Shown: positions 25,460 to 34,396, counted from the stretch's first letter. The stretch: DNA of 64,000 bases from Aureisphaera sp963669405 (GCA_963669405.2 CAXXHF010000003.1:372001-436000), one strand, 5' to 3'. Translations and numbers: made by a program. The notes: generated by a model from the sequence alone, not told the origin.

Positions 25460-26689
25460 TTACAATCCGCGTCCTCTTCTTGGAGCAGAACCTCTCGATC
25501 TAGATGAAGAACTCTTTTTGTTCACAGTTCCTCTAGAACGATTGGGTGTACTTTTCTTATAACTTCCTCCTCTAGACGTATTCGTCGTTCTTTTTTTGGA
25601 GGGAGCTCCTCTTTCTACAGAAGTGGACTTTCTCTTGTTAGAAGTTGTCCCTCGTTCTACAGAGGTATTATTTCTTTTTGTAGACGATCTTTTTACATTT
25701 CTACCTGTCTGGCTTCCGGAACGCTGTGTTCTGGTTTGTGTCCTATTTTTTGCCACTTCTCCTCTTCGTGAAGTAGGTCTTGTGGTTGTAGAATTTCTTT
25801 TGGTATTGTCTCCACGGCTTACCGTTCCTCTACGATCTCCACGAGTGGTAGAGCGAGATGTATTTTGGTTTCCTCTGGCAACATTACCTCGACTTTGCGT
25901 AGAAGTTCCTCGTCTGTTTACATCACCCCTTTGGGTATTACCCCTTCCATTTCTAGCCACTGCAGTATTTCTTCTGTTGGGGTTGTAATCCCTGTTAGTG
26001 GCAGTTCTTCCGTTTCTATAGTGAATTCTACTTCCAGGGCGGTGAAAGTCCCGTCTTCCATTTATGTAAGATCTGTGACCTGATCTATAGTACTTTCTAT
26101 GGTAAGAATAACTATAACGAACTGGGGTGTAGTAACGTCTGTATGGATAGTCATAAACTACACAGCTTGCATAGTAAGGACGTGCATAATATACGTGCCA
26201 TGGGCGGTATACATAAGTTCTATAGAATGGGCTAATATATCCTGTGCAATAGTCAAAATATCCATAGCTGTTATAAAAGACCCTAAGTCCTCCAACACGA
26301 ACAATGCGACGATCGTTGTAACGAATTTCTACATCTCCAGCCTGAACAATACGTCCGTAATGATCGTAATAGATAGGGATACCTTCTATTTGAATAACTG
26401 CACCATAATCATCATACTGTACATAGGCATCGTAATCGTAACCAGAATTAAAGGAAACGCTTACTCCGGGAACATTTACATTTACGCTCACATTGAGGTC
26501 ACGATCTCCTAGGTATACGAAGTCGAATTGACCGTCGGGGAATACAGAGAACTCAACGCCACCTTCTACGAAGATGTAAGATTTCCCATCGTAATAATTT
26601 CCGAAGGTTTCTACAGTAGCTGTTTCTGTAGCTTTCGCAGTGAAGCTAATCATAAACAATCCTAATAAGAGTGCTGTTACTTTTTTCAT
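25460..26689 (-). CDS. Secreted protein with Arg/Ser/Thr-rich repetitive tail
   Basis: A signal peptide (MKKVTALLLGLFMISFTAKA) exports this 409-residue protein. Residues 30-145 are beta-rich with FVEGGVEFSVFPDGQFDF and repeats such as IYYDHYGRIVQAGDVEI; a tyrosine-rich stretch (about 150-205) follows. The final 190 residues are low-complexity, dominated by Arg, Ser, Thr, Gly and Asn (TSVERG repeated three times), giving a strongly basic, disordered tail that could bind nucleic acid or anionic polysaccharide. It is paralogous to the next gene, which lacks the tail. A sigma-54-like promoter lies 77 bases upstream. Function is unknown. Confidence 0.8.
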   Translation of the reverse strand: MKKVTALLLGLFMISFTAKATETATVETFGNYYDGKSYIFVEGGVEFSVFPDGQFDFVYLGDRDLNVSVNVNVPGVSVSFNSGYDYDAYVQYDDYGAVIQIEGIPIYYDHYGRIVQAGDVEIRYNDRRIVRVGGLRVFYNSYGYFDYCTGYISPFYRTYVYRPWHVYYARPYYASCVVYDYPYRRYYTPVRYSYSYHRKYYRSGHRSYINGRRDFHRPGSRIHYRNGRTATNRDYNPNRRNTAVARNGRGNTQRGDVNRRGTSTQSRGNVARGNQNTSRSTTRGDRRGTVSRGDNTKRNSTTTRPTSRRGEVAKNRTQTRTQRSGSQTGRNVKRSSTKRNNTSVERGTTSNKRKSTSVERGAPSKKRTTNTSRGGSYKKSTPNRSRGTVNKKSSSSRSRGSAPRRGRGL

Positions 26690-26754
26690 GATCTTAGATT
26701 TTAAAGGTTGTACTTGCCATTATATTTTGGTTGGGCGTGTACAATTAATAAGTA

Positions 26755-26770
26755 TACAACCACCGTGCCA
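26755..26770 (-). promoter_or_regulatory. Sigma-54-like -24/-12 promoter
   Basis: On the minus strand TGGCACGGTGGTTGTA matches the RpoN consensus TGGCACG-N4-TTGCW except one base in the -12 element. The equivalent site before the paralogous gene lies at exactly the same distance (77 bases) from its start codon. Confidence 0.6.
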
Positions 26771-26812
26771 AAAATTGAATTCCTAGAATTCATGGGCTTT
26801 TGTAAAAGAAGA

Positions 26813-26847
26813 AACCCTCCTTCGCTCTAGTTGAACTCGGGAGGGTT
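26813..26847 (-). terminator. Rho-independent terminator
   Basis: A stem AACCCTCC / GGAGGGTT is followed on the minus strand by a T-rich tract. It ends the transcript of the gene at 26894-27514, separating it from its downstream paralogue. Confidence 0.75.
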
Positions 26848-26893
26848 ATTCAAAAAAACTAACCAACCAAAAACTTTTATATTATAGATTATC

Positions 26894-27514
26894 TTATTTA
26901 CTTCTGTATCTACGACCTTCCCAAACTTCATCATCCCAATCATTATTCCAGTCATCGTCGTTGTCATTATATGAATACCAATCATCGTGCCAAACTTGTC
27001 TGTTGTGTCTGTTTATGCGTCCGTGGGTATTTCTGATATTACCGAAATGATTGTATTCTATCGTCATTCCACCTACCTGTACCATAAAACCTCTTTGGTG
27101 ATAGATAGGAATGCTACCAATCTGTTTTACTTTACCATTTCGTTTATAACCAATACAGATATTATTGATCCCGATAACGTTTCCATAGTGATCTGTTTTA
27201 ATACGGAGGTTTTGATTGTAAAAACCACCTCGTCTTCCGCGTCTGTTGTTTACATTTCTGTTGTATACAACGTTGCGGTTTCTTCGACCATATCGGTACG
27301 GAGTAGTAGTGCAATTGGCAGCTTCGAATTCGAAGGTACCGTCTGTGAATACCTCAAAGAGAACACCATTTTCTACAAAACGTACGGATTGCGAATTGTA
27401 ATAGCGATGTTTTTTCCCTTTGTTAATCTTGGTGTGACCGCCATGTTGCTGAGCCACAAGCTGTGTAGTCATTCCTCCTAGGAATAGAGCTACAAGTAAT
27501 AGTACTTTTCTCAT
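26894..27514 (-). CDS. Secreted beta-rich protein, paralogue of 25460-26689
   Basis: This 206-residue protein has a signal peptide (MRKVLLLVALFLGGMTTQLV, cleaved near AQQ) and a mature part that parallels the neighbouring protein: FVENGVLFEVFTDGTFEF, DHYGNVIGINNICIGY and MVQVGGMTIEYNHFGNI. A tyrosine/arginine/asparagine-rich insert separates the blocks, and the end is rich in Asp, Trp and Asn (DDDWNNDWDDEVW) instead of the basic tail. It has its own sigma-54-like promoter and terminator, so it and its paralogue are separate units arising by duplication of a whole transcription unit. Function is unknown. Confidence 0.8.
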   Translation of the reverse strand: MRKVLLLVALFLGGMTTQLVAQQHGGHTKINKGKKHRYYNSQSVRFVENGVLFEVFTDGTFEFEAANCTTTPYRYGRRNRNVVYNRNVNNRRGRRGGFYNQNLRIKTDHYGNVIGINNICIGYKRNGKVKQIGSIPIYHQRGFMVQVGGMTIEYNHFGNIRNTHGRINRHNRQVWHDDWYSYNDNDDDWNNDWDDEVWEGRRYRSK

Positions 27515-27579
27515 AATGACTATATTTTGGGTGAGTCACACAATAAGCGGTGTGACATACGCTATTTGGTTAGTGAGAA

Positions 27580-27595
27580 ACCAATAGCCATGCCA
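27580..27595 (-). promoter_or_regulatory. Sigma-54-like -24/-12 promoter
   Basis: On the minus strand TGGCATGGCTATTGGT follows the TGGCAYG-N4-TTGnW pattern and is preceded by TTTT, as is the site before the paralogue. Its distance to the start codon (77 bases) is identical in both copies. Confidence 0.6.
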
Positions 27596-27634
27596 AAAAT
27601 GCAACTAGTTTATTATGAGTATTTTACAGGGTGT

Positions 27635-28699
27635 TTAGAAAATCACCTGAAGGGTCTTTTGATACTTATTTCCAATTTTTAGTTGTAGAAAATAGACTCC
27701 TTTTGGAATTTCGATACCTGCAAAAAGTACTTTCTGAATTCCATTTGGATTGGGATTGTAAAACAGGTCTGTAACTTTTACTCCTCTCATATCGTAGAGT
27801 GTAAGACTGGCCTCTTGACTACCATCTGTTGTAAATTGTGCGTAGGAATGTTGTTGTATAGGATTTGACGAAACTCCAAATGCATGAGCATCTTGTGTAA
27901 GATCTTCTACAGATAGTACCTGTAGGTCTACAAAAATAACATCACTAAAAATTGGAATTGCCAAGGTGTTGGTGGCTTGATTTATGCCTATATCTGCTGG
28001 AGAATTAATAGCGGGAGTGGTTACAACTTCAGAAACCGAAAAATCACTGTTGTATTTGGTAATCCTATCTGGGCTCCAAGAGGATACATAATAATTTCCT
28101 TGGCTATCATCATCTATACCATCTATTTGTCCCACATTGGTGCTGGTTACATCACTTACCATATTGTTAGTAAGATCTACGGCTTTTACCAGAGCTGGGT
28201 TTGTCCATGTCACAAAGAGTAATCTATTATTGGCTCCATCATATACGATACCGTTAGGCTGTTGTCCTGTATTGCTTACAATTTCTGTTACTACGGGATT
28301 GTTCAGATCGCTTACATCGATCGCAAATATTTTATTGGAAGAGAAACCCGTTGCATAGAGGGTATTGTTTCCGTCGTTGGTCATTCCATTTAAGAATGTC
28401 GCGCCTGGAACGGATACATCCATCACTTCATTTTCGGTGGTTAAGTCGTATCCTTTAACACCATCTGCTACCGAAACAAAAGCTGTATTACCTAAAACTT
28501 CCAAACCCAATTGGGCGGGTCCGGTTCCAAAAAAGGTTAGGTTGCCGTTACCATCATCAGCAATCATTCTACTGCCATTGGATACGAGCCATTGGTCGTT
28601 TACAGGATCGTATTCCACGCTTTCGGCATTGGTATAGGTTTGCGCATTGCTTAACTGAATAATGAAGGCAAAAAAGATAAGGGGGAGTATTGATTTCAT
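27635..28699 (-). CDS. Secreted propeller protein with T9SS type A sorting domain
   Basis: A signal peptide (MKSILPLIFFAFIIQLSNA) is followed by an SMP-30/NHL-like beta-propeller with recurring patterns such as NGMTNDGNNTLYATGF, NGIVYDGANNRLLFVT and DGIDDDSQGNYYVSSW (about residues 25-265). The last 80 residues form a type IX secretion C-terminal domain: ASLTLYDMRGVKVTDLF, then GVYFLQLKIGNKYQKTLQVIF-type ending. The protein should be exported across the outer membrane by T9SS and attached to or released from the surface. Ligand or enzymatic activity is unknown. Confidence 0.87.
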   Translation of the reverse strand: MKSILPLIFFAFIIQLSNAQTYTNAESVEYDPVNDQWLVSNGSRMIADDGNGNLTFFGTGPAQLGLEVLGNTAFVSVADGVKGYDLTTENEVMDVSVPGATFLNGMTNDGNNTLYATGFSSNKIFAIDVSDLNNPVVTEIVSNTGQQPNGIVYDGANNRLLFVTWTNPALVKAVDLTNNMVSDVTSTNVGQIDGIDDDSQGNYYVSSWSPDRITKYNSDFSVSEVVTTPAINSPADIGINQATNTLAIPIFSDVIFVDLQVLSVEDLTQDAHAFGVSSNPIQQHSYAQFTTDGSQEASLTLYDMRGVKVTDLFYNPNPNGIQKVLFAGIEIPKGVYFLQLKIGNKYQKTLQVIF

Positions 28700-28753
28700 A
28701 GCATGTGTTTTTTTGAAGTTTACGTAAAGCTATAAAACACAGTAGCTGAAATA

Positions 28754-29638
28754 CTATTTTATGATAAATTTATTAGATGTAATGATCTTGTTTTCAGAAA
28801 ACAACTGATAGAAATACAAACCTGAAGCGTATTCTGAGTTATTGATTGTAATTTGGTCAGTGGTTATTGCCACCTCTTTTACAAGCCTTTCCGAAACATC
28901 AAAGACTTTTATGAAATCAATTCCAAGTTCTGCAGGAAATTGCAAGATGGCAGTACTTGTGATGGGATTGGGCAATAAAGAAATCTTTTTTTGGTAATAG
29001 GTATCGGTACCTAAGACATTTTCACATTCGGTATAATCATTGAAAAACGTAGTTACTCCATTTTTCTTAAAGCACGCTAGATGAATGGGGGACTTAAAAT
29101 GCCCATAACCTCCACCAGTAATAGACCGTGTAGATCCAATTCCTTCAATCCACCGCTCCCTTAAATCAGGAATTATAGGAAAATCTCCATGAAAAGCCCT
29201 AAGATCTAAGACTAATCTGTTTTCACCCGCAATAAATTCGGTGGATATGGATAACACTCTTAGGTTATCAATTAAGATATTGGCACCTAATCTACATGGA
29301 TTTGCAGCATATGCATCTATGAATAATCGATCATCAACCTCTAAATTGAAATTGATAACCATACTTTCTGATTGATCAAAATTTAAGCGATAAACGACTC
29401 CGTTTTCCTCACGCCAACGGCAATCAGTAAGCATATCACCTTTCCATACCTTGTAATATTCGTTTCCATTAATGATTTCGGTACCATCAATATATAGATC
29501 TCTAAAGTACCCATCACTGAAATCGGTATCAAAATGAACACCCCATCTATGATCTTCTTGAAGCATTGGAATATAATCTTGAGCGCTTAGAGTACCAACG
29601 CCAAGTCCTAAAAGAACACATAGATAAAGCTTCGTCAT
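28754..29638 (-). CDS. T9SS-secreted protein, tandem paralogue A
   Basis: This 294-residue protein has a signal peptide (MTKLYLCVLLGLGVGTLSA) then QDYIPMLQEDHRWGVHF, an unrecognised beta-rich central region with several cysteines, the phrase TFFNDYTECENVLG, and a type A sorting domain (LPNPITSTAILQFPAELG ... FDVSERLVKEV ... SGLYFYQLF). It lies three bases downstream of its paralogue and shares the same design throughout, so the pair arose by tandem duplication and forms an operon. Function unknown; surface exposure through type IX secretion is likely. Confidence 0.85.
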   Translation of the reverse strand: MTKLYLCVLLGLGVGTLSAQDYIPMLQEDHRWGVHFDTDFSDGYFRDLYIDGTEIINGNEYYKVWKGDMLTDCRWREENGVVYRLNFDQSESMVINFNLEVDDRLFIDAYAANPCRLGANILIDNLRVLSISTEFIAGENRLVLDLRAFHGDFPIIPDLRERWIEGIGSTRSITGGGYGHFKSPIHLACFKKNGVTTFFNDYTECENVLGTDTYYQKKISLLPNPITSTAILQFPAELGIDFIKVFDVSERLVKEVAITTDQITINNSEYASGLYFYQLFSENKIITSNKFIIK

Positions 29639-29641
29639 GCT

Positions 29642-30490
29642 CTAATTTACGATAAATCGCTGAGTTGCTATAAAACCACCTTGAGAGAATAACTGATAGA
29701 AATACAAGCCCGAAGTATATTCTGAGCCATGAATTGTGACGTGATCGCTATCTGTGGAGATCTCTTTTACCAACCTTCCAGTCATATCATAAACTTTCAC
29801 CAAGTCTATACTGCCTTCTTGCGGTAATTGTAAGGTAGAAGTATTGGTTACTGGATTTGGATGGAGAACCACTTCAGAAAGCTCAAAATCTTCAACACCT
29901 AGGATAATGCATTCGTTATAATCGTTAAAATAATTGATGATTCCTTGATGGGTAAAACAGGTTAGTTCAGAGTTTGAATCAAAACCATTTCCATTGGGAT
30001 GAAACCCAAAAAGACTTCCAACGCCTTCTATCCAGGTATCAATTGAAATCCCAGAGTCTTCGAATTCCAAGACCCTCCGATCTTGACCAGCTATGAATTG
30101 AATGCTCTTGTTAACCACCGTCATAGATTCTACATATGTATCATGAATAAGCCTGCAATCATTTCCATTATAAGTTAAGTCTACCACCTCTCCAATTTCC
30201 AAGGAAAAATCGTAGATCAGATATTCTTGGCCATCACCGGGCTCGTATCCATAAACTTTCCCATTTTCTTCACGAAACTTGCAATAGCCCCCATCTATGT
30301 TGTAATAGGTGATATCGTTAATGATTTCTTCTCCATTTACTTGAAATGTATGTGTATAGGCATTCCCTGTAAAACCATCATAGGTAACAACGTTCCATGA
30401 ATTCCCTTCTTGGAGCATTGGAATATAATCTTGAGAGTAGGAAAAATGAATAATGGTAAATAATAAAACGGTAAGTAATGTTCTTTTCAT
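29642..30490 (-). CDS. T9SS-secreted protein, tandem paralogue B
   Basis: This 282-residue protein begins with a signal peptide (MKRTLLTVLLFTIIHFSYS) and QDYIPMLQEGNSWNVVTY, and ends with a type A sorting domain (LHPNPVTNTSTLQLPQEG ... YDMTGRLVKEI ... SGLYFYQLFSQGGFI). The central domain keeps the same order of motifs as its downstream neighbour (CKFREENGKVYGYEPG, VTTY/IINYFNDYNEC). It is the first gene of the two-gene operon. The central domain is not one I can name. Confidence 0.85.
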   Translation of the reverse strand: MKRTLLTVLLFTIIHFSYSQDYIPMLQEGNSWNVVTYDGFTGNAYTHTFQVNGEEIINDITYYNIDGGYCKFREENGKVYGYEPGDGQEYLIYDFSLEIGEVVDLTYNGNDCRLIHDTYVESMTVVNKSIQFIAGQDRRVLEFEDSGISIDTWIEGVGSLFGFHPNGNGFDSNSELTCFTHQGIINYFNDYNECIILGVEDFELSEVVLHPNPVTNTSTLQLPQEGSIDLVKVYDMTGRLVKEISTDSDHVTIHGSEYTSGLYFYQLFSQGGFIATQRFIVN

Positions 30491-30580
30491 AGCAAAATAG
30501 GTTTAGCAATTCCTTAAAATTACATAAAAATATTGCTGATGTTAAGAAAGAACGTTAAAAATACGTCTTGATTTATGAAT

Positions 30581-33355
30581 CTATAACTTCTCCCGTAAGT
30601 ACCCAGCTGTATAAGATTCTTTGCTCTTAGCTACTTCCTCGGGGGTTCCTTGAGCAATGACCTGGCCTCCTTTTTCACCACCTTCTTTTCCAAGGTCAAT
30701 AATATGATCAGCGCATTTCACCAAGTCTAGGTTGTGCTCAACAACAATGACCGTATGCCCTTTATCCAGCAGTGCATAAAACGAAGACAATAGTTTTTGG
30801 ATATCATGGAAGTGCAAGCCTGTAGTAGGTTCATCAAAAATAAACAAGGCCTTTTCTTTGGAAATACCTTTTACAAGAAAAGAAGCCAATTTAATTCGTT
30901 GGGCTTCTCCTCCAGAAAGGGTAGAAGAACTCTGTCCCAACTGTACATAGCCCAAACCAACATCCTGAAGCGGTTGTAGCTTATTGGTGATTTTCTTTTC
31001 TTGGTGTAACTGAAAAAAAGCAATAGCGTCATCTACCGTCATGGATAGGATATCGTGAATGTTTTTGTCATGAAACGTTACTTCTAGGATTTCCTTTTTA
31101 AAACGTCGTCCTTTACACGTATCACATTCCAAATGCACATCGGCCATAAACTGCATTTCTATCGTGACTTCTCCTTCTCCTTTACAGGTTTCACAACGCC
31201 CACCATCTACATTAAAACTGAAATGCTTGGCTTTGTATCCACGAATGTCGCTTACCTTTTGTGAGGCAAATAAATTCCGAATGTCATCGTAGGCTTTTAT
31301 ATAGGTAACAGGATTGGACCTACTGGAGCGACCAATAGGGTTCTGATCAATAAACTCCACACTTTTTATAGAGTCAAAATTCCCTTTCAATTCTGTGAAT
31401 TGCCCAGGCTTTTCGCCATATCCACCAATTTGTCTTAGTAATGCAGGATACAAAATCTTTTTTACCAAAGTACTCTTTCCACTCCCAGAAACCCCAGTAA
31501 CAGCGGTAAAAGCTCCCATAGGAAAGATAACATCAATGTTTTTAAGGTTGTTGTGCCTCGCTCCTATAAGTTCGAGAATATTTTGTGAAGTCCGTCGTGT
31601 GGATGGTACTTCTATCTTTAGGTCACCATTAAGGTATTTGGCAGTTAAAGAATCACTTTTTAGGATATCATCGTAACTACCAGTAGCTACAATTTCTCCA
31701 CCAAAGGTTCCAGCTTCAGGCCCTATATCGATAATTTCATCAGCTGCCTTCATAATCTCTTCGTCGTGTTCTACCACGATAACCGTATTTCCTAAATCCC
31801 GAAGGGACCGGAGTACACTAACAAGTCGTTCTGTGTCTTTGGGGTGTAGTCCAATACTGGGTTCGTCCAGAATATACATGGAACCTACCAGGCTACTTCC
31901 CAGCGAAGTGGCTAAATTAATTCGCTGGGATTCCCCTCCGGATAGAGTGTTGCTCTTCCTGTTAAGGGTTAAGTAGCCCAAACCTACATCCATTAAAAAA
32001 CGGAGTCGGTTATTGATTTCAATGAGTAGGCGCTTTGAAACTTTTTGCTCGTATGCATTCAGTTCCAAATGTTTGAAAAATTTCGCAACTTCTGTCAAAG
32101 GTAATTCTACCAATTCTTGAATGCCTTTCTTGTTAATGGTTACATAGCCAGCTTCTGGACGCAATCGTCTTCCAAAACAAGTGCTGCAACGGGTTTTTCC
32201 CCGATAGCGTGAAAGCATGACCCTATTTTGTATTTTATAGCTTTTAGACTCTAGAAAAGCGAAGAAATCGTTGAGTCCTTCAAAATGTTCGTTCCCTTCC
32301 CAAATCAATCTTCTTTGAGCCTCTGTAAGTTCAAACCAAGGTTTGTGAATAGGAAAATCGAATTTATAGGCACTGTTTACCAACTGATCCCTATACCAGC
32401 CCATACTATCACCCCGCCAAGGGAAAATAGCATTTTCATAAATGGAAAGTGCTGTATTGGGCACTACCAGATCCTCATCAATACCAATGACATCTCCATA
32501 ACCTTCGCAGGTAGGGCAGGCTCCGTAAGGATTGTTGAAACTAAACAGGTGTACGTTGGGTTCCATAAAGGTGATTCCGTCCATTTCGAAACGGTTATTG
32601 AATTCCTTTATGCTTCCATCAGAAAGCTGTTCTATATATAAGACACCCTTTCCTTCAAAAAAGGCCATTTCTACCGCATCAGCCAATCGATTGAAAAAAT
32701 CTTCATCATTCTTGGTAATGACACGGTCTACAACTAGTTGCAGGTCTTTGGGCAAAGATGATTTCAGTTCGTCTATACGGAGCACGGTATCGTCCATCTT
32801 TACTCGGGCATACCCTTGTTGTGCTAATGCTTGAATTTTGTGTTCCATGCTTCGCCCTTCTTCTAAATGAATAGGGGATAGAAGCAATAGTTTTTCTCCT
32901 TCTGGAAAAGATTTTATGAAGTTGATGACATCAGTAACACGATCTTTCTTTACTTCTTCACCAGAAATGGGGGAGAAGGTTTTTCCAATACGGGTATATA
33001 GTAATTTTAGGTAATCGTAGATTTCTGTGGAGGTTCCTACGGTAGATCTAGGATTGGTGGCATTCACCTTTTGTTCTATGGCTATGGCTGGAGCAATCCC
33101 TTTAATGGCATCTACCTTGGGCTTGTTGAGTCTTCCTAAAAATTGACGTGCATAGGAGGAAAGACTTTCTACATAACGACGTTGTCCTTCGGCATATAAG
33201 GTATCAAAGGCTAGTGATGATTTCCCACTTCCCGAAAGCCCAGTTACAACCACCAATTTATTGCGGGGTATGGATACGGTAATGTTCTTAAGGTTATGCA
33301 ATTTTGCTCCTTGAATAAGGATCTCCTTCTTGGTATCTACGGCCGTTTTTTGCAA
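30581..33355 (-). CDS. uvrA: UvrA, excinuclease ABC subunit A
   Basis: This is UvrA, the damage-recognition ATPase of nucleotide excision repair. The 924-residue protein has two ABC ATPase modules: Walker A GLSGSGKSS (near 42) with signature LSGGESQR and DEPSIGLHP, and Walker A GVSGSGKST (near 610) with LSGGEAQR and DEPTTGLHF. Zinc-binding cysteine pairs are visible in GACPTCEGYG, TRCSTCFGRR, CETCKGEG and CDTCKGRR. Length is normal for the family. A perfect -7 box lies 31 bases before the start. It is transcribed alone, away from the sigma factor gene. Confidence 0.97.
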   Translation of the reverse strand: MQKTAVDTKKEILIQGAKLHNLKNITVSIPRNKLVVVTGLSGSGKSSLAFDTLYAEGQRRYVESLSSYARQFLGRLNKPKVDAIKGIAPAIAIEQKVNATNPRSTVGTSTEIYDYLKLLYTRIGKTFSPISGEEVKKDRVTDVINFIKSFPEGEKLLLLSPIHLEEGRSMEHKIQALAQQGYARVKMDDTVLRIDELKSSLPKDLQLVVDRVITKNDEDFFNRLADAVEMAFFEGKGVLYIEQLSDGSIKEFNNRFEMDGITFMEPNVHLFSFNNPYGACPTCEGYGDVIGIDEDLVVPNTALSIYENAIFPWRGDSMGWYRDQLVNSAYKFDFPIHKPWFELTEAQRRLIWEGNEHFEGLNDFFAFLESKSYKIQNRVMLSRYRGKTRCSTCFGRRLRPEAGYVTINKKGIQELVELPLTEVAKFFKHLELNAYEQKVSKRLLIEINNRLRFLMDVGLGYLTLNRKSNTLSGGESQRINLATSLGSSLVGSMYILDEPSIGLHPKDTERLVSVLRSLRDLGNTVIVVEHDEEIMKAADEIIDIGPEAGTFGGEIVATGSYDDILKSDSLTAKYLNGDLKIEVPSTRRTSQNILELIGARHNNLKNIDVIFPMGAFTAVTGVSGSGKSTLVKKILYPALLRQIGGYGEKPGQFTELKGNFDSIKSVEFIDQNPIGRSSRSNPVTYIKAYDDIRNLFASQKVSDIRGYKAKHFSFNVDGGRCETCKGEGEVTIEMQFMADVHLECDTCKGRRFKKEILEVTFHDKNIHDILSMTVDDAIAFFQLHQEKKITNKLQPLQDVGLGYVQLGQSSSTLSGGEAQRIKLASFLVKGISKEKALFIFDEPTTGLHFHDIQKLLSSFYALLDKGHTVIVVEHNLDLVKCADHIIDLGKEGGEKGGQVIAQGTPEEVAKSKESYTAGYLREKL

Positions 33356-33385
33356 TTTCTAAAAAATAATTTTGTGAGAATTTTG

Positions 33386-33393
33386 CAAAGATA
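33386..33393 (-). promoter_or_regulatory. -7 promoter box of uvrA (TATCTTTG)
   Basis: On the minus strand TATCTTTG matches TAnnTTTG exactly, 31 bases before the uvrA ATG. No LexA-like palindrome was recognised beside it. Confidence 0.7.
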
Positions 33394-33592
33394 CCACTTC
33401 CTTTTTAAGATTGTAATGTTGAGGGTATTATATTTTTTTTGGCAAAAAACTGACTTTTTTTTGCATTTCTGAAATGATTGTTGTTATATTTACCCCAAGA
33501 ACACAAAAACGTTGCCTATAGCATATTATTACTTTTTTAAATAAACATTAAGACTAAACAACCAAATAGTTGTTTATTTTAAAAAGAATGAT

Positions 33593-34177
33593 ATGAAAAA
33601 TACCAACACTCCAGATGGGATCTTAGTGTCCCAATATATGAAAGGTAGCGAATCTGCACTTTGTGAACTTATTACCAAACACAAACAACGAATTTATAGT
33701 TTTATCTATTCAAAGGTATTTGATCGTGATGTAGCTGAAGATATTTTTCAGGATACATTCATTAAAGTAATTAAGACCCTAAAACGTGGGGCTTACAATG
33801 AAGAAGGAAAATTTTTGCCATGGGTAATGCGTATTGCCCATAACTTAGTTATTGATCATTTCCGAAAGAACAACCGGATGCCGAAATTCGAAAATAATGA
33901 CGATTTCAATATTTTTTCGGTGCTTTCTGATGGCTCTTTAAATGCTGAAAAGCAATTGGTTAAGGAACAGGTTGAAAGCGATGTTCGCCGCCTTATCCAA
34001 GAACTGCCAGAAGACCAGAAAGAGGTACTGGTTATGCGTATGTACAAGGAAATGAGCTTTAAAGAAATTAGTGAGCAAACTGGTGTAAGTATCAATACAG
34101 CACTGGGAAGAATGCGTTATGCACTCATTAATTTGAGGAAAGTTATTGATAAACACAATATTATCTTAACTAATTGA
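33593..34177 (+). CDS. ECF-type RNA polymerase sigma factor
   Basis: This 194-residue protein is a group 4 (ECF) sigma-70 factor. Region 2 is AEDIFQDTFIKVIKTL with WVMRIAHNLVIDHFRK after it; region 4 is LPEDQKEVLVMRMYKEMSFK and EISEQTGVSINTALGRMRYA, the helix-turn-helix that reads the -35 element. No anti-sigma factor with a membrane helix follows; instead a 50-residue protein gene lies 59 bases downstream before a strong terminator. A one-mismatch -7 box (TATATTTA) about 100 bases upstream leaves a long leader. Confidence 0.93.
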   Translation: MKNTNTPDGILVSQYMKGSESALCELITKHKQRIYSFIYSKVFDRDVAEDIFQDTFIKVIKTLKRGAYNEEGKFLPWVMRIAHNLVIDHFRKNNRMPKFENNDDFNIFSVLSDGSLNAEKQLVKEQVESDVRRLIQELPEDQKEVLVMRMYKEMSFKEISEQTGVSINTALGRMRYALINLRKVIDKHNIILTN

Positions 34178-34236
34178 TACAATAAAGTATAATAGCCTTC
34201 GTTATTTAGGAAACAGCAACCTCAAAATAACGTTCT

Positions 34237-34389
34237 ATGGCAAAATTGTACTCTGAAACCTCACGTAGGGAGCGCGTGAATGAAAACCTGACTCCAAAAG
34301 AAGAAACCATTAGATTTCTTCTGGATTACTCGAAGGCTTTAAGTGTTATAGATTATAATAAAATGAAGTTTGAAGCACTTCTAAACTAA
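34237..34389 (+). CDS. Small 50-residue protein downstream of ECF sigma factor
   Basis: A short frame starting MAKLYSETSRRERVNENLTP and ending DYNKMKFEALLN* encodes a basic, probably helical protein (ETIRFLLDYSKALSVI in the middle). It lies between the sigma factor stop and a strong terminator, so both are on one mRNA. I recall similar small proteins after sigma genes in other flavobacteria, which supports a real gene. It has no membrane helix, so it is not a classical anti-sigma factor, but could bind the sigma factor or core polymerase; that role is inference. Confidence 0.8.
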   Translation: MAKLYSETSRRERVNENLTPKEETIRFLLDYSKALSVIDYNKMKFEALLN

Positions 34390-34396
34390 ACTTTGG

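Noticed and set aside
25596..27481. Long open frames on the plus strand opposite the two secreted-protein genes
   Set aside because: They mirror the biased codon use of Arg/Ser/Thr- and Tyr-rich genes on the minus strand, lack signal peptides or recognisable domains, and the minus-strand products have clear signal peptides and shared motifs.
30797..32834. Several open frames opposite uvrA
   Set aside because: They overlap a full-length, well-conserved uvrA on the other strand and have no promoter, domain or signal.
33421..33480. Sigma-54-like site TTTGGCAAAA before the ECF sigma factor gene
   Set aside because: The next TTGCA lies much too far away (about 25 bases) for a -24/-12 pair.
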